64,000 nucleotides of DNA, taken from the NCBI GenBank assembly GCA_964545075.1, contig CAZJFS010000001.1, positions 53,843-117,842 of the forward strand, in the 5' to 3' direction. Positions 25,966 to 35,600 of this stretch are shown one piece after another. This DNA comes from DAOPXV01 sp035352535. Its GTDB lineage: Bacteria > Muiribacteriota > UBA9980. Position numbers and translations under genes: made by a program. The notes beneath the pieces were generated by a model that made no database searches, had not been told where the DNA came from, and worked only from the letters and a program-made list of their open reading frames with translations. Every line of letters begins with the position of its first letter. Position 1 is the stretch's first letter.

Positions 25966-27318
25966 ATGCGTAGAGTTATATGCACGTTTCCGGTGATGAA
26001 ATTCACCGACGAGAAACCGGTCCAGATAAAAAACAGCTTTATCTCTCGAAGCTCTTCTCCATATAATATTTACCTGCTCGCATCGATAATGGAAAACAAC
26101 GGATACGAGGTCGATATCAAGGATTGGATAAGCCTGAACTGCGACGTCGAAGAGGCCGCGAAGGAACTTCTGGAATATGATCTCGTTATGATATCGTGCC
26201 TTTCATGGTCATGGCCTCCGGTTATATTTATCATCGATTATCTTCGCAAAAAAAGAAACGACCAGATAATCGTCGTCGGCGGAGTGCAGGCATCTTTATT
26301 CGGCGTTCAGATCCTCGAAGAATTCGAGGTCGATTACGCAGTTTGCGGCGAGGCTGAAAGATCCATAATTCCGCTGATAGAAACTATAGAAAAAAAGGGC
26401 GATCCGCGCCGCGTACCAGGGCTCGTATATAAGGAAAACGGCGCTATTATAAAAAACGAGCTGGCGTCCCTGCTGAATCCGTCGGAAATCGGCGAACTTC
26501 CGCTTCCGCTATATGAACGCCTTCCTAAAGATTCATGCAACTGGCTTTCGATACAATCCTCGCGCGGGTGCAGGAACCGCTGCATTTATTGCTCGGTGCC
26601 GTATCATCGCAGCTGGCGCCCGCTCGAACCGGAAAAATTCGTCGAAAAGATCATCGAATATTCGCCATTTCTTAAACGCACGCTTTCAGGAAAATTCATG
26701 ATCATCGACGATAACTTCACCATAAATCCCGAAAGGTCCATCGCGATAGCCAAGCTCTCGAAACAAAAAGGCGTTAAATTTGACGCCATCTGGAACGCCG
26801 AAGTTCCGGACCTTTATAATAGCGAGCTGCTCAGCGAAATGGCGCCATTCACCGACGGGATTCTTGTAGGCGCGGAATCCTTCGATGCTGAAACGATCAT
26901 CAAGATCGGCAAGGGTTATAAACCCGAAGATATCGTCGCTGGCGCCTTGAACGCTCAAAAATGCGGCATATCAAACAAACTCATATGCTCTTTTATTATA
27001 GGTTTTCCGTGGCAAACTAAAGAAATGATCATCGAGGAAATTAACCAAATATACGACCTGGTAAATCTGGCCGATCTAAACGTTATAATCAATTGGCTCA
27101 CCCTTTCGCCGGGATCTCGGCTGTGGGCTGAAAAATTCAAACAGCCGATCAAATTACGTGAATTTTCAAAACAATTCAGACGGATGCAGGAAAATATAAA
27201 CATTCTTACGAATCAGGATATCGAAGAAATAAAAATGTATATAAAGCTTCTGCAATCCAACATAGAAAACGGTTATTACAGGTTCCAGCACCATCCCAGC
27301 ATTTTTTATATTGTCTGA
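25966..27318 (+). CDS. B12-binding-domain radical SAM enzyme
   Basis: A 450-residue protein. Residues about 1-150 resemble a cobalamin-binding Rossmann domain (Y-N-I-Y-L-L-A-S-I-M-E-N-N-G-Y, then I-I-V-V-G-G-V-Q-A-S and D-Y-A-V-C-G-E-A-E). The radical SAM domain follows with the [4Fe-4S] motif C-R-N-R-C-I-Y-C at Cys202, 206 and 209. As in class B radical SAM methyltransferases, no D-x-H-x-x-G motif is visible in the B12 domain. Such enzymes methylate unreactive carbons in RiPPs and other products, but some of the family rearrange rings instead. Its place between dehydrogenase and second YcaO gene (2 bp gap) suggests it acts on the same peptide or its NRPS partner. Confidence 0.8.
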   Translation: MRRVICTFPVMKFTDEKPVQIKNSFISRSSSPYNIYLLASIMENNGYEVDIKDWISLNCDVEEAAKELLEYDLVMISCLSWSWPPVIFIIDYLRKKRNDQIIVVGGVQASLFGVQILEEFEVDYAVCGEAERSIIPLIETIEKKGDPRRVPGLVYKENGAIIKNELASLLNPSEIGELPLPLYERLPKDSCNWLSIQSSRGCRNRCIYCSVPYHRSWRPLEPEKFVEKIIEYSPFLKRTLSGKFMIIDDNFTINPERSIAIAKLSKQKGVKFDAIWNAEVPDLYNSELLSEMAPFTDGILVGAESFDAETIIKIGKGYKPEDIVAGALNAQKCGISNKLICSFIIGFPWQTKEMIIEEINQIYDLVNLADLNVIINWLTLSPGSRLWAEKFKQPIKLREFSKQFRRMQENINILTNQDIEEIKMYIKLLQSNIENGYYRFQHHPSIFYIV

Positions 27319-27407
27319 TGGCATTCACTGATTTATCCGTGATTTTTCCATTCATGGATATTTCTTAATTCCGCGGCGAAAAAATATAATAAACGAAGGC
27401 GTGAATA

Positions 27408-29639
27408 ATGATAGAAAAACCTCTAATTAAACATCATTTCCAGATGGAGATCTTGAAAGAAAAAGTTTATCTTTTTTCTGAAAATGAAAATTTTATTCTT
27501 AAAGGTCGCCTTTATACCTCAATAGCGTCTCTTATGGATGGAAAAAGGTCCTGCCACGAAATAGCGGATATGCTTTCGGAAAATTTTTATCCCGCGGAAG
27601 TTTATTATGCTTTTGAAATAATGGAAAAAAAAGGCTATATAACCGAGGATTCACCATGTTTTAACGCTGAAGAAAAAAAATTCTGGAATTCGCTTGGGTT
27701 TCATACAAAAGACGTAGAAGAAAAACTTAAAAACACCCATCTTTCGCTTATATCTATAGGAAATCATCGGAAAATGGCTTCCCTTCTGAAGAAATATAAA
27801 ATAGAAGTCTCTTCCGAGTCGAAATTTATGGTCGTTATAACGGATGATTACATGCACGAAAGCCTTTCGGAGATCAACAGAGAAAACCTGAAAACCTGCA
27901 GGCCGTGGCTTCTAGTAAAACCTTCAGGGCTCATCCCTTCAATCGGGCCGCTTTTTATTCCCGGTAAAACTGCTTGTTATGAGTGCTTTTCCAACCGCTA
28001 CAAAGCTAACAGGGAAATAAACGATTCTATTTTTCAAAAAATGCTGAAAGATAAAATTATGCCCTCGGCCACTATGCCTTTTACGGGCGATATTGTTTAT
28101 CAAATGTCAGTTATGGAGATCGCCAGATATATAGCAGAAGGGAAAAATGAAAGACTGGAAGGAAAAATCATAAGTTTTAATTCCCTGAATCTAAAAACAA
28201 AGGAACACATTCTCATAAAGCGACCCGAATGTAACTCTTGCGGAAACCCTCATGAAAGAAGCCTTCTCTTTCCGGCGCAGATAAATTTACAAAGCAGAAA
28301 AAAGACGTATGTCACGGATGGAGATCATAGATCGTGCGACCCAGAAGCGACATTTGAAAAATATAAACACAATATCAGTGAATTTACAGGAGTTATAGCA
28401 AAATTTATAAACAATACAAGCGGTAATAAAGGGCCGCTTCACGTTTACTTTTCCGGGCATAATCTCGCCCTTAATCCAGCCCATATAGCGGTCGAAAAGA
28501 ACAGCCTTAGAAATCTCAGCGCCGGCAAAGGCATGACAGATATTCAGGCAAAGGTAAGTTCTCTCGCGGAAGCTTTGGAAAGATATTCGGGTATTTTTCG
28601 CGGCGACGAATACAGAATAAAAAGCACTTATAAAAAACTTGGCGATCAGGCAATTCATCCTAATAACTGCATGAATTACAGTAAAAGCCAGTATATAAAT
28701 AGAATTGCCCTCAATAAAAGGGGGCTTCTTTTTCACACCGTCCCTCTTCCTTTCGATGAAGACATTGAAATAGAATGGTCTCCCGTCTGGTCTATATCGA
28801 AAAAAAACTGGAAATATCTGCCTACTTCTTACTGCTATTTCGGATATAGGTATAAATACGAGGACGGCCGTGATTTTTTCGCCTGGGGAGATTCTAACGG
28901 TTTCGCTTCAGGCAATACCATAGAAGAAGCCATACTTCATGGTTTTTTTGAACTCGTAGAAAGAGACGCCGTCGCGATATGGTGGTATAATAAATTAACA
29001 AAGCCGGCCGTCGATCTTTCAAGTTTCAATCATCCATATATAAAAAAATTAATGGATTATTATAATCTTTTAGGAAGAAACCTGTGGGTATTAGATCTCA
29101 CTACCGATTTTAATATTCCTGTTTTCGCCGCCATTTCCATGAACCTGAAAAATAATATGGATGAAATTCTTTTTGCCTTTGGATGTCATTTCGATCCGGA
29201 AATTGCTCTTCTCAGATCTCTGTGTGAACTAAACCAGTTCGTTTCAATCGCGATCGACAAACCTGAACACGATAACAATCATAATAACGATACGTCAAAG
29301 GCATGGTTGAAAAGCGCCGCGGTAAAAGATCATTCATATCTCGTGCCCGGAAAAACAATAAAAAGATTTCCGGATTATAAATCGCGTGCCACGGACGATC
29401 TTCTCAAAGATATACAATTATGTAACCAAGTAGTTGAAGAACTCGGCATGGAAATGCTCGTACTCGATCAAACAAGAGCTGACGTAGGAATGAATGTAGT
29501 GAAGGTTATCGTACCGGGAATGAGGCATATGTGGGAAAGATTCAAGGAAGGACGTCTTTATGACGTTCCCGTAAAAATGAGATGGCTATCTGAAAAGAAA
29601 AATGAAAAAGAATTAAATCCAATAGGAGTATTTGTATAA
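27408..29639 (+). CDS. ThiF/E1-YcaO fused azoline cyclodehydratase (copy 2)
   Basis: A 743-residue paralogue of the gene at 22226-24508 with the same order: N-terminal winged-helix recognition part, ThiF-like domain with C-x-x-C pairs near residues 189 and 274, and a YcaO domain with S-A-G-K-G near 370, E-A-L-E-R-Y-S, and G-F-A-S-G-N-T-I-E-E-A-I...E-R-D-A near 500. The two end alike (V-I-V-P-G-M-R-H-M-W and ...F-V) and neither has a P-x-P-x-P tail. This copy is visibly more A/T-rich than its neighbours, which suggests a separate origin or faster drift. The two enzymes could modify different residues or work as a pair. AAGGCG precedes the ATG. Confidence 0.88.
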   Translation: MIEKPLIKHHFQMEILKEKVYLFSENENFILKGRLYTSIASLMDGKRSCHEIADMLSENFYPAEVYYAFEIMEKKGYITEDSPCFNAEEKKFWNSLGFHTKDVEEKLKNTHLSLISIGNHRKMASLLKKYKIEVSSESKFMVVITDDYMHESLSEINRENLKTCRPWLLVKPSGLIPSIGPLFIPGKTACYECFSNRYKANREINDSIFQKMLKDKIMPSATMPFTGDIVYQMSVMEIARYIAEGKNERLEGKIISFNSLNLKTKEHILIKRPECNSCGNPHERSLLFPAQINLQSRKKTYVTDGDHRSCDPEATFEKYKHNISEFTGVIAKFINNTSGNKGPLHVYFSGHNLALNPAHIAVEKNSLRNLSAGKGMTDIQAKVSSLAEALERYSGIFRGDEYRIKSTYKKLGDQAIHPNNCMNYSKSQYINRIALNKRGLLFHTVPLPFDEDIEIEWSPVWSISKKNWKYLPTSYCYFGYRYKYEDGRDFFAWGDSNGFASGNTIEEAILHGFFELVERDAVAIWWYNKLTKPAVDLSSFNHPYIKKLMDYYNLLGRNLWVLDLTTDFNIPVFAAISMNLKNNMDEILFAFGCHFDPEIALLRSLCELNQFVSIAIDKPEHDNNHNNDTSKAWLKSAAVKDHSYLVPGKTIKRFPDYKSRATDDLLKDIQLCNQVVEELGMEMLVLDQTRADVGMNVVKVIVPGMRHMWERFKEGRLYDVPVKMRWLSEKKNEKELNPIGVFV

Positions 29640-29668
29640 ATGGCAGGTTTTAAATTTTGGAGGAATAA

Positions 29669-32600
29669 ATGAGCGATAAAAAATTTTTTCGTCTCACGCA
29701 TCCGCAGAAACGCATCTGGTACACTGAAAAAACATATTTAAATACGGCATTCGCGAATCTGGCCAACGTCATCAGATACAGGCGTGAAATAAACGTCGAA
29801 ATTCTCGAAAAAGCTATAAAATCAGTAATCTCAAAGCACGAAGGCATTCGCCTCAGACTTTCCGGCGAACGCGAAGGCATCGAAGAATTTCAATACGTTT
29901 CTGATTCAATCCCTGAAAAGATCGACCACCTTGATTTTTCAGGCCCGCGCGGAACGGATAAATTAGAGGAATGGATCTGCTCAAACGCTTCAACCCCGTT
30001 TCCGATATTTGACTCCCCGCTTTACTATTTCGCGACCATCCGCTTTGCAAATAACGATTCGGGCTATTCGGATACGGGATTTTATTTCAAGCTTCATCAT
30101 ATAATTTCCGACGGCTGGACGCTCGCCATTATTTATAATCAGGTTCTCGATCATTATTTAAAGATTGAAAGCGGACTTGAAAGCGAAATCAGCGACAATC
30201 CGACTTATTTGAATTACATCGGGGACGAGGACAATTATTTAACTTCTCCGGAATTCGCGGAAGACGAAAAATTCTGGTTTGACGACCTGTCAGACAAGCT
30301 GGACGTATCATCATTGAATCAGGACAAACCGGTCGCCTCTTCCATACGATCTAAAAGGGCTATTTTTACGATTTCAAGAGAATTGCGCGAAAAAATCCAC
30401 GAATATAAGCGATCGGGAAGCACCACGGTCTTTAAAATTATAACCGCGGCATTCTTCATATATATTTCGCGCGTCAATTCGGCGAAGAATATAGCGATCA
30501 CGACGGCCGTCCACGGCCGGAACAATTCAAAAATGAGATCCACCGCGGGAATGTTCGTCGGCACCATACCATTGCGGATAACGATAGACGGGCGGGACAC
30601 CTTTGAAAAGATCGTCTCGAGCCTCGGCGAAAAATTGAACTACATAATTAAGAAGCCCGCCAGATACCCTTTTGACATGCTCATCAACAGGATGCGCGAA
30701 GAAAAAAATCCCAACGCCGATATTATGCTTGAATGCCCGAGCGTCGTCGGCCATCCTGACGATAAAAACGAGGACATATCGTTTATAAACCATTATCAGA
30801 GCTATGAACCTTCATGCCTTGCCATGCACATAAATCCCTTTGGAACCGACGCAAAAGGCAAACTTGACATCATACTCGATTACCAGACGGAACTATTTTC
30901 CCATGAAAATATCGAAACGGTCTTTAATTCACTTTCATGCATATTGAACGATGCGCTGGATAACGTTAAAAAGTCCGTCTGCGATTTGAATATGATTTCG
31001 GAAGAAGAAAAAAGAAAGGTCTTAGTAGATTTTAACCGGACCGAAGAACAATTTTCTGGCGGAGAGACGCTTTTCGATCTTTTCGAGGAGGCGTCAAAAA
31101 AATATCCGCGAAGGACGGCGCTCGTTTACGACGACGTTTCCATAACCTATTCGGAGCTTTCGGACAAAGTCGGGCGGCTCGCCTCGAGGCTCGCGAATCT
31201 CGGCGTCGGACCCGAAAAAATAGCGGCGATATACGCGCAACGCTCGCAATATTACGTTATAGCTATGCTCGCCATAATGAAGGCGGGCGGAGCGTATCTG
31301 CCGATCGACGTTTCATATCCCCGCGAACGGGTCAATTTCATGCTTAAAGACGCCGAAGTCTCGGCCGTGCTTACCATGGAAAACCTTAACGATAAATTCG
31401 ACTGCGACGCTTCACGCGTCTTTTTAGATGACGAAAATTCATATACCGGCGCTCCATGCGATTTAAAATCTCAGGCTGCGGCAAGAAATCTCGCGTATAT
31501 AATATATACCTCGGGTTCCACCGGCAAACCCAAAGGCGTTATGATAGAACACCGCTCGGCCGTAAACATGATATGCTGGAGCATAAAGCATTATCAAATG
31601 AGCCACCAGGACCGGTGCGCCCAGTTCGCGTCGTTCGCTTTCGACGCCTCGGTGCCGCAGACATTTTCGCCTCTCGCCAGAGGCGCGGAGCTTCATATTT
31701 TAAAAGACGATTTGCGTTATTCGCCATTGCTCGCCAACGATTATTTTGAAAAAAACGGCATAACCTATGCCGATCTTCCGACCCAGTTCTGCGAGCAATT
31801 CATCAGGGAAACGAACAATCACTCGTTAAGAAGGGCTACCACTGGCGGTGAAAAATTAAAAAATGCGCCGGAGAACATAAATTTCGTGCTTACCGATGAA
31901 TACGGCCCGACCGAATGCACCGTCACCGCGACATATTATGACGTGGACGGAAAATATTCAAAGACGCCCATTGGAAAACCTATATCTAACATCAGGGTGT
32001 ATATTCTCGATAAAAAAGATCTTCCCGTTCCGGTAGGAGCGCCGGGAGAACTATGCGTCGCGGGCGCGGGCCTGGCCAGAGGCTATCTCAACAGGCCCGA
32101 GCTGACGGTGGAAAAATTCGTCGCCGACCCGTTCATGCCGGGCGAAAAAATGTACCGCACCGGCGATCTCGCCAGGTGGCTGCCCGACGGCAATATCGAT
32201 TATCTCGGCCGCATCGATCATCAAGTCAAAATAAGAGGATTCAGAGTCGAGCTGGAAGAGATACAAAATGAGATAATCAAACATCCAATGGTCAGCGACG
32301 CCGTTATAGCGAACGGCAAGAACGCCGACGGCGATGATTTTATTTCGGCGCATATAATACTGAAAAAAGAAGCGGACGGGATTAATTTTTCACATGAGCG
32401 AATCAATGAATTTCTTTCAAAAACTCTTCCAAATTATATGCTGCCCTCGAAAATAATGTTCATCGACAGGATACCGCTGACATCGGGCGGCAAGGCCGAT
32501 AAAAAAGCGCTTCTGGCAATGCTGCCTGAAGAAGGCCGACTGGCCGCGTTCGTCGCGCCGTCGAATGAAACGGAAAAAACGCTGGCCGGAATCTGGTCGG

Positions 32601-35600
32601 AACTTTTAAACGTCAAAAAAATCGGCGTAACGGATGATTTTTTTGAGCTCGGCGGCCATTCGCTGAAAGCGGCCTCTCTTCAATTGAGCGTTAAAAAGGC
32701 TTTCGCAGTTGAAATATCGCTTCACGATATTTTTTCGGCCCCGACGATAAAGGCGCTGGCCGGAATCATTAAAAATAATTCGCGCACGGCCGGTTCTTCG
32801 ATCACGCGAGCGCCTGAAAGAAAACACTATCCGCTTTCAGCCGCGCAAAAAAGGCTTTTCGTGATGGACCGGATATCCGGCGGAAAAACCACATATAACC
32901 TGACCTCGGCATTTAAGATACGCGGCCCGCTCGACGCGACGAGGTTTGGAAACGCCATTCGCGCGGCCATCGAAAGGCATTCGGCTTTCGGCACCCGCTT
33001 CGAGGAGGTCGACGGCGAGCCGGTGGCCGTCATCGAAAAAAACGTTAAATTCAAACGCAATTATATTGAAACCAATGAAGAAAGCGCCATCGCAGCGATC
33101 AGGGATTTCATAAAGCCTTTCGATCTTAAAAGAGCGCCGCTTTTCAGGATACTGCTCATTAAGTACGCCGAAGACGGGCATATTTTCGTCTTCGACGCCC
33201 ATCACATAATTTTCGATGGTATATCGTCTAACGTATTTATGCATGAAATCTGCGAGTTATACGCCGGACGCACTTTAGAAAAACTCGAATTCGATTATCA
33301 GGATTACGCGGTATGGCAGAACGAGGTCATGCCCGAATCCTCTTCAATTCAAAAACAGCAGGATTACTGGTTGAACGTTTTTAAAAACGACGTCGAGCCC
33401 CTTGAGATCCCGACCTCCAGGCCCAGAAATGCCGACATATCATATTCGGGTTCGAGGGTGCTTTTAAATCTCGACGGGCTTTCAAACGATCTTGAAAAGC
33501 TTTCGACGAGATGCTCGGCGACTAATTTCACGACGCTGATGGCTTTATTTTTCGTATTGCTGCATAAATATTCCGGCCAGTCCGATATCGTTTCAGGGGT
33601 TCCGGCCGCCGGCCGTGAAAACGCCGAATTCGAGAAAACCGTCGGCATGTTCGTGAACACTCTGGCCATAAGATCTTACCCGGAAGCATGTAAGCCCTTC
33701 GCTTCGTTCGTAAATGAAATTAAAAATTCCTTTGTTTCGGCGCTCGACAATCAACAATATCAGTTCGACCGGCTCGTCGAAAAGCTCGGCTTGAAACGCA
33801 TGCCGGGCCGCAATCCTCTCTTCGACGTCATGTTCGCCTATGAAGACATGGAAAACTCGACCTTCAAAACGGAAAACATCGAAATGACCAATTACGCCTT
33901 CGACGCCGGCATATCGAAATTCGACCTCACTCTTTTCGCCTCGCGCGGAAACGGCTCTCTGGAACTTTCGCTCGAATACCGCGACTCTCTTTTTGAAAGA
34001 GCCATGGCTGAGAGGTTTTTAAATCATTTCGCCGCTCTCTTGAAAAACGCCGCGGCCGATCCCGAAGCCACGATAGGCGACATCGACGCAATGGGGGAAA
34101 ACGACCTTCAAAAATTAATACGAGGTTTCAATGCAACCGGCGCCGCTTATCCGGCGGACACCACTCTAATCTCGCTTTTCGAAAAAAAAGCCTCGGAAAG
34201 CCCTGATTTGTGCGCGCTCGTATATGACGGTAAAACAATGACTTACTCGGAACTCAATGAAAAGGCCAACCGCCTCGCGTGGCGGCTCAAAGAAAATATA
34301 TATTCTAAAAATGAAATATTCGGGATACTCCTAGACCGATCTTTTGAAATGGTGGTTTCGATACTTGCGGCGCTCAAGGCCGGCGGCGCTTACCTTCCTA
34401 TAGATCCGTCCTATCCGGCCGAAAGGATAGAGTATGTCATTTCAGACAGCGGGATTAAAACGCTTTTAACCGAAAAAAAGCATATGGCGGCCGTTTCCTT
34501 TAATAACAATATGATCGATATTCATGAAGGAACATCGTATTCCGCCAGAACCGAAAACCCCGAACCCGTAAATAGCGGCGAGGACATAATATACATAATT
34601 TATACTTCCGGTTCCACGGGCCGGCCGAAAGGCGTAATGGTAAAGCACAAGGGCGCGCTCAATTATATCTGGTGGTGCAAAAAAGTCTACGCCGAAGACG
34701 GCGCGTGCGATTTTCCGCTTTATTCCTCCATATCTTTCGATCTCACCGTAACTTCCATATTCACTCCGCTTATTTGCGGCGGAAAGATCGTCATATACGG
34801 CGAGCGTGAAAAGGAAACGCTTATCGACAGAATTATAGCGGAAGATAACGTCGATATAGTGAAGCTCACTCCAACTCACCTTCAGATCATTGAAGGTATG
34901 AAGATAAACTGTAAAAAGATCAGAAAATTCATAGTCGGCGGCGAAGATCTCAAGGCCGATCTGGCCATGAAGATATTCAAAAAATTCAATAATAAAATCC
35001 GGATATTCAACGAATATGGCCCGACGGAAACCACCGTCGGCTGCATGATCTACGAATTTTCACCTTCCGACGCAAAAGCGTTATCGGTTCCGATAGGAAT
35101 TCCGGCCGCGAACACCATGATTTACATACTTGGAAAAGACCTGAAACCCGTTCTTCCCGGAACGACGGGCGAGATATATATTTCCGGAGACGGCGTGGCC
35201 CGCGGATATCTCAATAAAAGCGAAATGACTGCCGCTAAATTCGTCAGCGATCCGTTCAACCCGGAAAGGACAATGTACAAAACCGGCGATCTTGCGCGAA
35301 TGCTTCCAAGCTGGAATGTAGAATTTCTGGGGCGCATCGACGATCAGGTAAAACTCAGAGGCTTCAGGATCGAGATTGGAGAGATCGAGGCCGAACTTTT
35401 AAGGCATTCATCGATCCGCGAAACCGCAGTATTATTAAGGGAAGACGCGCAGTCGGGCAAATATCTTTGCGCATACTACACCGTTTCAGGCGAAACCGGG
35501 CCCGGGCCCGAGCCTGATATTAAAGAGCTCAAGGCGCACCTCGCCAAACGGCTGCCTTATTATTTCATTCCGGACGTTTTCATGAAGCTTGAAAATATTC

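Noticed and set aside
27319..27407. Second precursor peptide in the gap before the second YcaO gene
   Set aside because: The 89-bp gap has no frame with a leader or double-Gly site, only a TATAAT-like sequence and a ribosome site.
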